From contig CALMAR010000132.1 of assembly GCA_937859855.1 (NCBI GenBank), forward strand, positions 4,247-18,682: a DNA stretch of 14,436 bases, written 5' to 3'. This DNA comes from an uncultured Kineosporia sp. GTDB taxonomy: Bacteria > Actinomycetota > Actinomycetes > Actinomycetales > Kineosporiaceae. Within the stretch, counting starts at the first letter, position 1, and each line of letters opens with the position of its first letter. Under the pieces are notes generated by a model, which worked only from the letters and a program-made list of their open reading frames with translations, made no database searches and was not told the DNA's origin. Of the stretch, positions 1 through 7,461 are shown piece by piece. The position numbers were made by a program, and so were the translations under genes.

Positions 1-1
1 C

Positions 2-472
2 GGGCCATCACGACCGTGTGAATCGCGAGGACGGCCGGTTCGATTCGCGGCGGCAGCGGCGTTCAGCGGGGTCGCGGACACTCTGCTCGACGACAGCACT
101 GCCCGCGGGTATCAGAACCTGCTGAGCGCCGAGGGCCAGGATCCGGCCGCATTGTGGGGAGACCCGGTCACCGGCGTCCAGGTGTGGAAGGCGCACAATC
201 CCTACGATCTGGCCGCCAAGCTGCGCGGCACCAAGCTCTACATCTCAGCCGGGAGCGGGCGTCCCGGCCCCGGCGACAACAACCCGGAGGGCGCCAGAAT
301 CGAACAGTCTCTGAGAGTGGAGAACGATGCGCTGGCCAGGCGGCTGAAGTCGCTCGGCGTCCCGGCCACCATCCACTTCTACGATCCGGGGGTCCATGAC
401 TGGCCCTACTGGCAGCGGGAGCTGCACCGGGCCTGGCCACTGCTGACCGCGGCCATCGGAGCCGGTACCTGA
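2..472 (+). CDS. Putative esterase family alpha/beta hydrolase, C-terminal part (5' end outside window)
   Basis: This is the C-terminal part of an alpha/beta-hydrolase esterase of the Putative_esterase (PF00756) / antigen 85-like type, read in frame 2 and ending at TGA 470-472. The supporting segments are RFAAAAAFSGVADTLL (about bases 41-88), the strand KLYISAGSG, and GVHDWPYWQRELHRAWPLL near the end. The last one matches the conserved block that carries the catalytic histidine (compare GTHSWxYW in antigen 85). The family hydrolyses or transfers acyl esters and is often secreted, but the signal peptide and the GxSxG nucleophile elbow would lie upstream, so location and substrate cannot be judged. 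About the first 30 bases give no family-like sequence in any frame, so a divergent stretch, a sequencing error or a frameshift near the edge is possible. The gene ends 7 bp from the convergent MmcQ/YjbR gene. Confidence 0.75.
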   Translation, partial: GPSRPCESRGRPVRFAAAAAFSGVADTLLDDSTARGYQNLLSAEGQDPAALWGDPVTGVQVWKAHNPYDLAAKLRGTKLYISAGSGRPGPGDNNPEGARIEQSLRVENDALARRLKSLGVPATIHFYDPGVHDWPYWQRELHRAWPLLTAAIGAGT

Positions 473-479
473 CTCTGGC

Positions 480-872
480 TCAGGCCTCGTCCTTCAGGTA
501 CTGCTCGGACAGTTCCGGCGGCGCGCACGACAACCAGCCGTCCACGATCGTCTCTCGCAGGACGTCGCCGGTAACGGCCTGCAGCTCCACCAGCACCGCG
601 GCGAAGCCGTCGAAGTGCGGGATGGTGAACAGCGCTTCTGGATGGGCGGCCAGTACCGCCTCTTTCTCACCAAGATCGGCCACGCTGACGGCGAGAATGT
701 CTCCTCCGGGTGGGGTCTGCGCGCCGAAGCGCTTGATGTCGGCCTTGCTGAACGGCCGTTCCCAGGCGAACACGTTGCCGGTGACCGACCAGGCCCGGTG
801 CCGGTAACGGGTGCCTGCGGTCACCTCGGGCAGACCCATCGCGATCTGCTCGGCGTCCTCGATAGTTGCCAT
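480..872 (-). CDS. MmcQ/YjbR family DNA-binding-like protein
   Basis: This 130-residue protein belongs to the MmcQ/YjbR family (PF04237), small alpha/beta proteins with a CyaY-like fold whose function is not settled. The family pattern is clear: LPEVTAGTRYRHRAW near the N-terminus, FAWERPFSKADIKRFG in the middle, then ILAVSVADLGEKEAVLAA, FTIPHFDGFAAVLVEL and a C-terminal IVDGWLSCAPPEL. It is probably cytoplasmic, since no signal or membrane segment is seen. The start was set at ATG 872 because the protein then begins MATIEDAE, as is usual for the family, and because TACCGT lies exactly six bases upstream with no Shine-Dalgarno, which fits a leaderless message. The frame is open to an ATG at 932, but that 20-residue extension is basic and unlike the family. 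It converges with the esterase and is divergent from the small acidic gene. Confidence 0.85.
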   Translation of the reverse strand: MATIEDAEQIAMGLPEVTAGTRYRHRAWSVTGNVFAWERPFSKADIKRFGAQTPPGGDILAVSVADLGEKEAVLAAHPEALFTIPHFDGFAAVLVELQAVTGDVLRETIVDGWLSCAPPELSEQYLKDEA

Positions 873-884
873 CCGCACACGGTA
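873..884 (-). promoter_or_regulatory. Possible leaderless -10 element for the MmcQ/YjbR gene
   Basis: On the minus strand TACCGT (bases 884-879) fits the actinobacterial -10 pattern TANNNT. It is followed by six bases (GTGCGG) and then the ATG at 872. That spacing would put the transcription start at or next to the ATG. I see no convincing -35 box. The same spacing occurs before the methyltransferase at 4058. Confidence 0.4.
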
Positions 885-940
885 ATGCCGGGGATAGCCA
901 GGCTGACCGCTACGGTGAGCGGGCCGCGTCATGACCCCTC

Positions 941-949
941 AGGGAAGGA
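941..949 (+). promoter_or_regulatory. Shine-Dalgarno site of the small acidic gene
   Basis: AGGGAAGGA sits 7 bases before ATG 957. It fixes the start and is the main reason to read a 52-residue protein rather than the much longer open frame. Confidence 0.6.
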
Positions 950-956
950 CCAGCCC

Positions 957-1115
957 ATGAGCCAGGAGCCGCTCGAGCGAGCTCAGAAGGCGATCGACGA
1001 CGCCAAGCAGGCCGCCGAGAACGCACCTCTGGCTCCCTTCTCCGAGGACGACGAGGACAGCGACGCTCAGGCGCCGCAGGATGCCCAGCCCGCTCCGGAC
1101 GAGCCGGCCAGCTGA
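957..1115 (+). CDS. Small acidic hypothetical protein (52 aa)
   Basis: This short gene starts at ATG 957 behind a strong Shine-Dalgarno, AGGGAAGGA (941-949), with a 7-base gap, and stops at TGA 1113-1115. The product has two parts. Residues 1-21, including QEPLERAQKAIDDAKQAAE, look like one amphipathic helix with alternating acidic and basic residues. Residues 22-52 are disordered, rich in Asp, Glu, Ala, Pro and Gln, and contain EDDEDSD. There are no Cys, Trp or Tyr residues, no signal peptide and no membrane segment. I do not recognise a function; it is probably a soluble cytoplasmic protein. The frame is open far upstream (to about 615), but that part is antisense to the MmcQ/YjbR gene and is rejected. 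The Shine-Dalgarno and codon usage make a real gene likely. Confidence 0.65.
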   Translation: MSQEPLERAQKAIDDAKQAAENAPLAPFSEDDEDSDAQAPQDAQPAPDEPAS

Positions 1116-1152
1116 TCCTGCCAGCAGCCGGCGACTCAGGCCCTGCCGTCTG

Positions 1153-1176
1153 CGGGCAGCGGCCGGTCACTGCCCG
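1153..1176. terminator. GC-rich hairpin between convergent genes, possible bidirectional terminator
   Basis: CGGGCAG (1153-1159) and CTGCCCG (1170-1176) form a perfect 7-bp stem around a 10-base loop. The hairpin sits in the 81-bp gap between the 3' ends of the small acidic gene (+) and the alpha-glucosidase (-). No T-tract follows on either strand, as is common for actinobacterial terminators. Confidence 0.4.
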
Positions 1177-1196
1177 AAGATCCACCTAGGTCAGGC

Positions 1197-2906
1197 TCAC
1201 TGCGCCGAAGCAGCCAGCCAGACGGCGGTGTCGGCCGGCAGCGCGCCGTCCAGCAGCGGCCCGCTGGCCAGCAGCACCTCACCGGCGCCCGTCAGCGGCA
1301 CTGGATCGCCGGAGATGTTCACCACGCAGCGTTCCCCCGGCCCGCGGTCGAAATCGAGCACGCCCGCAGCGGAGGGGCGCCAGGCGAAGTCGTCGGAGCG
1401 AAGGCCGGGCAGCGCCCGCCGCAGCCGCAGCGCCGCTCGGTGCAGGCTGAGCACCGAGGCGGGATCGGCCCGCTGAGCCTCGACCGTCAGCCCGGCCCAG
1501 GACGCTGGCTGCGGCAACCAGGTCCGCACGCCGTCGGGCGAGAAGCCGAACGGCGGCCGATTCCCGTTCCACGGCAGCGGAACCCGGCAGCCATCCCGGC
1601 CACGCATCTGACCTCCGCTGCGCTTGAAGACTGGATCCTGAAGCATCTCGTCGGGCAGATCGTCCACCTGCGGCAGGCCCAGTTCCTCACCCTGATAGAT
1701 GTAGGCGCCGCCGGGCAGGGCGAGGGTGAGCAGCGTCGCGGCCCGCGCCCGCTTGGTGCCCAGCACGGGGTCCGAGACCTCACCCTGGCCGTCGGAGAAA
1801 TGCGCCGATGAGGTGGTTCGGCGGCCGTAGCGGGTGACCAGCCGTACCTCGTCATGGCTGGACAGCACCCAGGTCGCGGGCACTGCGGAAGGCTTCAACG
1901 CCTCCAGGGTTTCGTCGATGACGGCGCGCAGCGCGGCGGCGTCCCAGGCCGACTTCATGAACGGGAAGTTGAAGGCGGTGTGCATCTCGTCCGGGCGCAG
2001 GTACATGCCCAGCCGTTCCGAGCTGCTGACCACCGCTTCGGCGATGAACGTCCGGTCCCCGTCGTAGCTGTCCGCAATCCCCCGCCAGCGACGGAACACG
2101 TCGTGCACCTCGTCCACATCCCAGTGCGGGTTGCCGATCCACTCCAGGGTCAGGAACCGCAGATCGCCGCCGTAGTCGGCGTCCGGCAGGCCGTCAGCCT
2201 TGCCCAGCGCCGGGGCAGCGTCGATCCGCAAGCCGTCCACGCCCTGGTCGAACCAGAACTTCAGGATCTGGTCGAATGCCGACAGCACCGCCTCGCTCTT
2301 CCAGTTCAGGTCCGGCTGCTCGGGGGCAAACATGTGCATGTACCACTGCCCGGGACGGCCGTCCGCCTCGATCACCCTGGCCCAGGCCGGGCCGCCGAAG
2401 CAGCTGATCCAGTTGTTCGGGGGCTGGTTTCCGTCCGGCCCCCGGCCATCGCGGAAGATGTACCGCTCCCGCTCCGGCGAGCCCGGCCCGGCGGCCAGCG
2501 CGGCCTGGAACCAGGGGTGCTGATCGGAGGTGTGGTTCGGGACCAGGTCGACGATCACTTTCAGGCCCAGGGCATGTGCTTCGCGCAGCAGCGCGCTGGC
2601 CTCCTCGAGACTGCCGAACATGGGGTGGATGCTGGTGAAGTCGCTGACGTCGTAGCCGCCGTCAGCCATCGGCGAGGGGTACCAAGGAGCCATCCAGATT
2701 CCGTCCACGCCAAGGTCTTGGAGGTAGGGCAGGGCGGCCCTGACCCCTTCCAGATCGCCCTCCCCATCGCCGTTGCTGTCGGCGAAGCTGCGCGGGTAGA
2801 TCTCGTAGACCACCGCATGACGCCACCACGGGACCCGCCCCGAGCCGGCATCGACCGGCTCGCGGGCGGCCGAGAATGGTGCCGGCCCTGCCTGCGGATC
2901 GGTCAT
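1197..2906 (-). CDS. Alpha-glucosidase / GH13 family glycoside hydrolase
   Basis: This 569-residue GH13 enzyme probably hydrolyses terminal alpha-glucosidic bonds of short sugars such as maltose, isomaltose or sucrose in the cytoplasm, as there is no signal peptide. It shows the N-terminal YEIYPRSFADSNGDGEGDL, region I DLVPNHTS (120-127), region II GLRIDAAPAL with the nucleophile Asp229, region III FIAEAVV with the acid/base Glu290, and region IV SSHDE with Asp352. NNWISCFGGPAW (164-175), the ERLGMYLRPDEMHTAFNF segment and GRDGCRVPLPW are typical of actinobacterial alpha-glucosidases (GH13 subfamily 30-like). A C-terminal beta domain follows. Start ATG 2906 is preceded by GAAGGGAG five bases upstream. 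The frame is open further upstream through the divergent corA gene, which is a shadow. Exact substrate is not decided by sequence; trehalulose/isomaltulose synthase-like activity is less likely. Confidence 0.9.
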   Translation of the reverse strand: MTDPQAGPAPFSAAREPVDAGSGRVPWWRHAVVYEIYPRSFADSNGDGEGDLEGVRAALPYLQDLGVDGIWMAPWYPSPMADGGYDVSDFTSIHPMFGSLEEASALLREAHALGLKVIVDLVPNHTSDQHPWFQAALAAGPGSPERERYIFRDGRGPDGNQPPNNWISCFGGPAWARVIEADGRPGQWYMHMFAPEQPDLNWKSEAVLSAFDQILKFWFDQGVDGLRIDAAPALGKADGLPDADYGGDLRFLTLEWIGNPHWDVDEVHDVFRRWRGIADSYDGDRTFIAEAVVSSSERLGMYLRPDEMHTAFNFPFMKSAWDAAALRAVIDETLEALKPSAVPATWVLSSHDEVRLVTRYGRRTTSSAHFSDGQGEVSDPVLGTKRARAATLLTLALPGGAYIYQGEELGLPQVDDLPDEMLQDPVFKRSGGQMRGRDGCRVPLPWNGNRPPFGFSPDGVRTWLPQPASWAGLTVEAQRADPASVLSLHRAALRLRRALPGLRSDDFAWRPSAAGVLDFDRGPGERCVVNISGDPVPLTGAGEVLLASGPLLDGALPADTAVWLAASAQ

Positions 2907-2952
2907 CAGAGCTCCCTTCAGCTGCGGGCATGGACGAGGGTGCGAAGCCAAA

Positions 2953-2958
2953 ATGCTA
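2953..2958 (-). promoter_or_regulatory. Possible -10 element of the alpha-glucosidase gene
   Basis: On the minus strand TAGCAT fits TANNNT and lies in the 105-bp divergent gap between the glucosidase and corA. A start just downstream would leave a 5' leader of roughly 40 bases that includes the GAAGGGAG ribosome site. No clear -35 box and no obvious sugar-repressor operator was seen. Confidence 0.25.
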
Positions 2959-3011
2959 GCGGCAGCCCGGTTTATGTGGCCTATCCCGGCGGCTGGTGCG
3001 ATCGTCGTCCT

Positions 3012-3992
3012 GTGGAGATTCGGCAGCTCAGTGGACCCGCGCCCGGCCCGGTTGACCTGGCCGGTGTGAAGGCAGCGCTGGCCGCGGACGACAGCTTGAT
3101 CTGGGTGGATCTTCCCTGTGCGGATCCTGAGACCGCGCACGTGCTCACCGACGTCTTCCAGTTCGATCATCGAGCCGTCGCCGACTGTCTGCGCCGCAAC
3201 CCGGTGGCCAAGCTGCACATGTACAGCGACCACGCGTTCCTGGTGCTGCACGTTCCGGATCCGGGCGAGCACGGGCACGTGCATTCGATCGAGCTCAAGC
3301 TGTTCGTCGGCCACAACTACGTGGTCACCGTGCACGGCCCGATCAGTCCCACCGTGGACCCGGCGGTTGCGCTGGTGGAAACCCAGGCGGTGGCCCGGCG
3401 GATCGACGTCGGGCGCTGGCATCCGGGCAACGTCGATGAGCTGATCCACGCGATCCTGACCGGGATGAACCGGCGGATGAATGTGCATCTGTCGCAGCTG
3501 CGCTACGTGACCTGGGATCTGGAACGCCGGGTCACCTCCGGCGAGATCGGCAACCCGGAAGACTTCCTGGAGGAGATGTTCGGGGTGCGGCTAGGGCTGC
3601 AGGCGATCACCACGATGGCAGCCCTGGACCGCGAGGTGTATTCGCGGATGAGCATGTTGCGCAACGTCAGCGACTCCGAGCATGCGCTGATGTCGGATTC
3701 GGTGGACCAGTTCGAGCGAGTGATGGCTTCGGCTGAGGTCCAGCGGGAGTATCTACAGGGCGTGATCGACTTCTATCAGACCAGGATCAACACCAAGATG
3801 ACCCTCGCGGCCGAACGGCTGGCCGTGATCGCTGCGGTCACCCTGCCGATCACGGCCGTTTCATCGGTGCTGGGCATGAACGTGATCGTCAGCGATCACA
3901 CCCACTGGGAGATCCTGATCTTCCTCCTGATCGTGATGGCCAGCATGTCGGCCTGGGTGCTGGTCTGGGCCCGGCGTCAGGGCTGGTGGTAG
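3012..3992 (+). CDS. corA: CorA family magnesium/cobalt transport protein
   Basis: This 326-residue inner-membrane channel of the CorA family (PF01544) probably takes up Mg2+ and possibly Co2+. The N-terminal two thirds form the cytoplasmic funnel. A long helical stretch (about 145-270) leads into TM1 (about 270-290), which ends with the signature GMN (288-290), and then TM2 (about 301-320). The tail RRQGWW is basic, as expected on the inner side. The residue before GMN is Leu rather than the usual Tyr, and the outer loop VIVSDHTHWE differs from the common MPE-type loop, so ion preference is open. The start is uncertain. GTG 3012 was chosen because the protein begins sensibly there and there is no stop or better start nearby; GTG 2976 is in frame too. 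Neither has a good ribosome site. It is divergent from the glucosidase and 65 bp upstream of the methyltransferase. Confidence 0.88.
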   Translation: MEIRQLSGPAPGPVDLAGVKAALAADDSLIWVDLPCADPETAHVLTDVFQFDHRAVADCLRRNPVAKLHMYSDHAFLVLHVPDPGEHGHVHSIELKLFVGHNYVVTVHGPISPTVDPAVALVETQAVARRIDVGRWHPGNVDELIHAILTGMNRRMNVHLSQLRYVTWDLERRVTSGEIGNPEDFLEEMFGVRLGLQAITTMAALDREVYSRMSMLRNVSDSEHALMSDSVDQFERVMASAEVQREYLQGVIDFYQTRINTKMTLAAERLAVIAAVTLPITAVSSVLGMNVIVSDHTHWEILIFLLIVMASMSAWVLVWARRQGWW

Positions 3993-4023
3993 CGGCCAGC
4001 GCCGGTGCCAATCAGGTCAGCGG

Positions 4024-4057
4024 CTGACAGCCGGACGCGCGGCACTACCATCCGGAC
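4024..4057 (+). promoter_or_regulatory. Promoter of the methyltransferase gene, likely leaderless
   Basis: CTGACA (4024-4029) resembles a -35 box. TACCAT (4046-4051), 16 bases later, resembles a -10 box. The ATG at 4058 follows six bases after that, and no Shine-Dalgarno is present. The -35 box overlaps a small inverted repeat, GTCAG-CGG-CTGAC (4016-4028), which could be an operator or a weak corA terminator. Confidence 0.5.
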
Positions 4058-4900
4058 ATGAACGATTCGGTCGCGCCGGGGCAGGAGCGCACCCGGGCGG
4101 TGGCGGCCGTCTTCGATCGGGTGGCCGCCAGCTATGACCAGGTCGGCATCGCCTGGTTCACGCCGATCGCCAAGGGGCTGGTCAGCCACCTGAATCCGCT
4201 GCCCGGAGAGCGAATCCTGGATGCCGGCTGCGGACGGGGAGCAGTGCTTCTGCCCCTGGCCGAAGCGGTGGGGCCGACCGGCCACGTGACCGGGATCGAC
4301 GTGGCCAAGGGCATGATCGATGCTCTTCGGGCCGACGTCACCGCCCATGGCCTGACCCAGGTGGATCTCGCGGTGATGGATGCGACCGCACCGGACCTGA
4401 CCCCCGGCTCCTTTCACGCGATCGCGTCGTCCTTGGTTCTGTTCTTCCTCCCGGATCCGATAACAGCACTGCGCAGCTGGCACGAACTGCTCAGACCTGG
4501 TGGCCGAGTAGCGATCTCGACCTTCGGGCCCAGAGACGAGATCGTCAGGGCGGTGGACGACGTCTTCGCCCCCTTTTTGCCGCCGCAGCTGCTGGATGCC
4601 CGGACCAGTGGCGCCTCCGGCCCATTCGCCAGCGACCAAGGAGTTGAACACCTGTTTCAGGAAGCCGGTTTTCACGACGTCCGAACGACCAGCCGAATGT
4701 TCACGGCGGTCTTCCGGGACGCCGGACAGTGGCGCGAGTGGAGCTGGTCCCATGGCCAGCGAGCGATGTGGGAGGCGGTCCCGGCGGAGCGCCACGATGA
4801 GGTGCTGGCCCGGGCTACGGAACTTCTCCGCCCGGCTCGCAACGCTGCGGGCCAGATCGCCCTGAGCCAGAGCGTGCGGTACACACTGGGCTCGGCCTGA
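4058..4900 (+). CDS. Class I SAM-dependent methyltransferase
   Basis: This 280-residue soluble protein has a UbiE/Methyltransf_11-type domain that transfers a methyl group from S-adenosylmethionine to an unknown acceptor. Motif I is ILDAGCGRG (about 53-61). The acidic residue that holds the SAM ribose is Asp81 in TGIDVA. A motif III-like LLRPGGRVAIST follows the LFFLPDP segment. The N-terminal FDRVAASYDQVG is the usual lead-in for UbiE-like enzymes. Residues after about 190 form a C-terminal helical region (QWREWSWSHGQRAMWEAVP) that probably covers the substrate site and is typical of small-molecule methyltransferases. The start at ATG 4058 is supported by the promoter spacing immediately upstream. 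It converges with the GGDEF/EAL gene across a 35-bp gap. The substrate cannot be named from sequence. Confidence 0.85.
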   Translation: MNDSVAPGQERTRAVAAVFDRVAASYDQVGIAWFTPIAKGLVSHLNPLPGERILDAGCGRGAVLLPLAEAVGPTGHVTGIDVAKGMIDALRADVTAHGLTQVDLAVMDATAPDLTPGSFHAIASSLVLFFLPDPITALRSWHELLRPGGRVAISTFGPRDEIVRAVDDVFAPFLPPQLLDARTSGASGPFASDQGVEHLFQEAGFHDVRTTSRMFTAVFRDAGQWREWSWSHGQRAMWEAVPAERHDEVLARATELLRPARNAAGQIALSQSVRYTLGSA

Positions 4901-4935
4901 GCCGCGCTCAGCCCTGGATCGCCGTCCGGGACCGG

Positions 4936-7461
4936 TCAGCCGGCCAGCGTGAGCAGGTCTCCGTCCACCCCGGCCCCGATCAGTTCGGCGGTGATTTGGC
5001 TGGCGGTCAGCGGCCGTGAGATGTGGAAGCCCTGAGCCAGGTCGCAGCCGAGTTCGCGAAGCAGATTGAGCGCGTGCAGGTCCTCCACTCCCTCGGCCAC
5101 CACCCGCAGGCCCAGGCTGTCGCCCAAGGACAGGATGCTGCGGACCAGCACTGAACTGGCCGCGGCCTGATCGCCGGGCAGCAGTCCCATCACGAACGAC
5201 TTGTCGATCTTCACCTCGCTGACCGGCAATTTCTGCAGGTAGGCCAGGCTGGAGTAGCCGGTGCCGAAATCGTCGAGCGAGATGGTCACGCCGATGTCGG
5301 CCAGCCGCTGCAGGATCGGCACACTGCGGGCAGGGTCGCCCATCAGGATGCTTTCGGTGATCTCCAGCACCAGCCGGTCGGCCGGTAACCCCGCCTCGGC
5401 CAGGGCAGCGGCGATCTCTTCGGCCAGGTTCGAGTTGGTCATGGTGTGTGCGGACATGTTCACCGCGACCACCAGGTCCAGGCCTTGGTCCCGCCACTGG
5501 CGGCACTGGCGCAGGGCCTGGCGCAACACCTGCCGGGTGAGTTCCTCGACCAGCCCGCTGGATTCGGCCAGCGGGATGAAGTGGTCCGGGCTGAGCAGGC
5601 CCTGCACCGGGTGCCGCCAGCGAACCAGCGCCTCCACGCTGACGATCCGGTTGGTGTGCAGGTCCAGCTGCGGCTGGTACGACACCTCGAGCTCGTCCCG
5701 GTCCAGGGCCAGGTGCAGGTCGGCCAGCAGCCGCAGCCGCTCGGCCCGGCCGCGGTCCAGGTCGTGGCTGTAGACGACGATCGAGTCGGCCCCGCCCTTG
5801 GCGGCGTACATCGCGGTGTCGGCGTGCCGCAGCAGGTCCGGGCCGGTCTGGCCGGGCGCCGCGATCGCGATGCCGATACTGGCCCGGGTGCTCAGCACGG
5901 CTTCGGGCAGGGTGACCGGCCGGGCCAGCACGGCGCGGATGTTCTCGGCGATCCGCAGGGCCCGGTTGTGCGGAGCATCAGGGAGCAGGACGGCGAACTC
6001 GTCGCCGCCGAGCCGGGCCACGGTGGCTCCGGCGGGAGCGCAGGAGCTGATCCGGGTGCCGACCACCTGCAGCAGGGCATCCCCGACATGGTGGCCGAGC
6101 GCGTCGTTGACCTCTTTGAACTTGTCCAGGTCGAGCAGCAGGACGGCGGGGCCGCCCTGTCCCGCGCGCGCTGAGGTGTCTTCGTCCAGCAGGCTGCCAT
6201 CAATCCGCTCGGTGAGCAGGAACCGGTTGGCCAGCCCGGTGAGCGCGTCGTGGGTGGCGTCGTGGCGGAGCTGTTCCACCAGCTGGGTTCCACGCAGGGC
6301 GACCACCAGATGACCGGCCAGGGTCTTGAGCAGGGTCAGGTCCTCGGCGGTGAAGGTGGCGGTGTCGCCGAGCCGGTCGGTGACCACGAGCAACCCGCTG
6401 ATCCGGGAATGCGGCAGCGGCACGATCATGGCCTCGCGCAGTCCCCGGCCCTCCAGCCAGCGGCGCATGTGCTGCTCCTTGCTGGTCCGCGAGATCACCA
6501 CGGCTTCGTCGTTCTCCCGCACCCGGGAGAACAGCCAGTCGGTGTCCCGTGGCTGCGTGGCGACGCTGAACCCGTCGTCCTCGTCGATCCCCAGCTGGAG
6601 CTCGTGCTCACCCCGGTCGACATAGAGCAACACGTTGCTGGCATGCAGCATCCGGCGCGTACGCGCGAGCAGGGCTTCGGCCAGTTCGTCCATGGCGGCG
6701 GCGCCCACGCCCTGCTGGACGAAATCGTGCATGACCGCGAGGGATCGGTGACGCCGGCGCAGGATCAGATAGCCGCGGTAGAGCAATGCGCCGCTTACGC
6801 CGAGCGCTCCGGTCAGGATGATCCCCGCCGCACCCTCATCGAGCAGGCCGACCACGGTGATCGCAGCGACCGCACTCAGCGCGCCCAGCACACAACCGGG
6901 AATGAAGACGCTGGCGGCCTGCCGCAGGCCGATCCCGCCCTGGTGCCACGAGATCACCAGGATCACCAGCGAACTCATCAGCAGATCCACCACGAAGACC
7001 ACCAGCAGGCAGCTCAGCATGGTGGGCACGGTCAGCCTGGCTCCCCCGCCGAGCAAGGCGTGCAGGCACAACCCGGCCAGCGCCGCCTCGAACATGTAGG
7101 AGCTCAGGTTGTACACCAGTTTGAGCGGCGTGAAACGTTGCCAGACAAATACCAGCAGCGCCCCGATCACCCGGGCCAGGATCAGCCAGCGGACGTCGCA
7201 GAACAGCAGGCCCAGCAGCAGCGCCACCCCGGACAATGAGAAGGAGGTCGCCTGATGGCTGAATTCCACGTGTACGAGCGCGATCTCGGCCAGTGCGAAG
7301 GCCGCGACGAAGCAACCCAGCACCACCAGCATGGGTGCGGCCGGAGGCATCAGCAGGATCCGGCCGGCCGGGACGACCAGCATCGCCGCAACGCTGGCCG
7401 CCCACAGCAGGATCGCCAGCAAGCCGGTGGCCACGCTCGCCGTTCGCGGGTTCGCGGTCAT
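4936..7461 (-). CDS. Membrane-bound GAF-GGDEF-EAL cyclic di-GMP signalling protein
   Basis: This 841-residue protein probably makes and/or degrades cyclic di-GMP at the inner face of the membrane. Residues about 8-230 are a hydrophobic sensor region with roughly six to seven membrane spans. Residues about 245-395 look like a GAF domain. A short linker ending in HDATHDALTGLANR leads into the GGDEF domain, whose motif RLGGDEF is intact (485-489). The EAL domain is also intact: EALVRW (610-615), the metal/loop-6 segment DDFGTGYSS (730-738), KIDKSF and AEGVE. The usual RxxD inhibitory site before GGDEF is replaced by PAGA, so product feedback at that site is unlikely. The start at ATG 7461 overlaps the stop of the protease gene by one base (TGATG), which argues for translational coupling; an in-frame ATG at 7500 inside the protease gene is less likely. 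Both activities look possible; which dominates is not visible. Confidence 0.93.
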   Translation of the reverse strand: MTANPRTASVATGLLAILLWAASVAAMLVVPAGRILLMPPAAPMLVVLGCFVAAFALAEIALVHVEFSHQATSFSLSGVALLLGLLFCDVRWLILARVIGALLVFVWQRFTPLKLVYNLSSYMFEAALAGLCLHALLGGGARLTVPTMLSCLLVVFVVDLLMSSLVILVISWHQGGIGLRQAASVFIPGCVLGALSAVAAITVVGLLDEGAAGIILTGALGVSGALLYRGYLILRRRHRSLAVMHDFVQQGVGAAAMDELAEALLARTRRMLHASNVLLYVDRGEHELQLGIDEDDGFSVATQPRDTDWLFSRVRENDEAVVISRTSKEQHMRRWLEGRGLREAMIVPLPHSRISGLLVVTDRLGDTATFTAEDLTLLKTLAGHLVVALRGTQLVEQLRHDATHDALTGLANRFLLTERIDGSLLDEDTSARAGQGGPAVLLLDLDKFKEVNDALGHHVGDALLQVVGTRISSCAPAGATVARLGGDEFAVLLPDAPHNRALRIAENIRAVLARPVTLPEAVLSTRASIGIAIAAPGQTGPDLLRHADTAMYAAKGGADSIVVYSHDLDRGRAERLRLLADLHLALDRDELEVSYQPQLDLHTNRIVSVEALVRWRHPVQGLLSPDHFIPLAESSGLVEELTRQVLRQALRQCRQWRDQGLDLVVAVNMSAHTMTNSNLAEEIAAALAEAGLPADRLVLEITESILMGDPARSVPILQRLADIGVTISLDDFGTGYSSLAYLQKLPVSEVKIDKSFVMGLLPGDQAAASSVLVRSILSLGDSLGLRVVAEGVEDLHALNLLRELGCDLAQGFHISRPLTASQITAELIGAGVDGDLLTLAG

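Noticed and set aside
1854..3011. Long plus-strand open frame running through the glucosidase gene into corA.
   Set aside because: It is antisense to a clear GH13 coding sequence, has an Arg/Gly/Pro/Val-rich product without family resemblance, and is caused by the high GC content.
2907..3488. N-terminal extension of the glucosidase to an ATG at 3488.
   Set aside because: The extension is antisense to corA, and a good ribosome site precedes ATG 2906.
3977..5506. 509-codon minus-strand open frame overlapping the methyltransferase and EAL genes.
   Set aside because: It is antisense to or out of frame with well-supported genes, and its product is low-complexity and Arg/Gly-rich.
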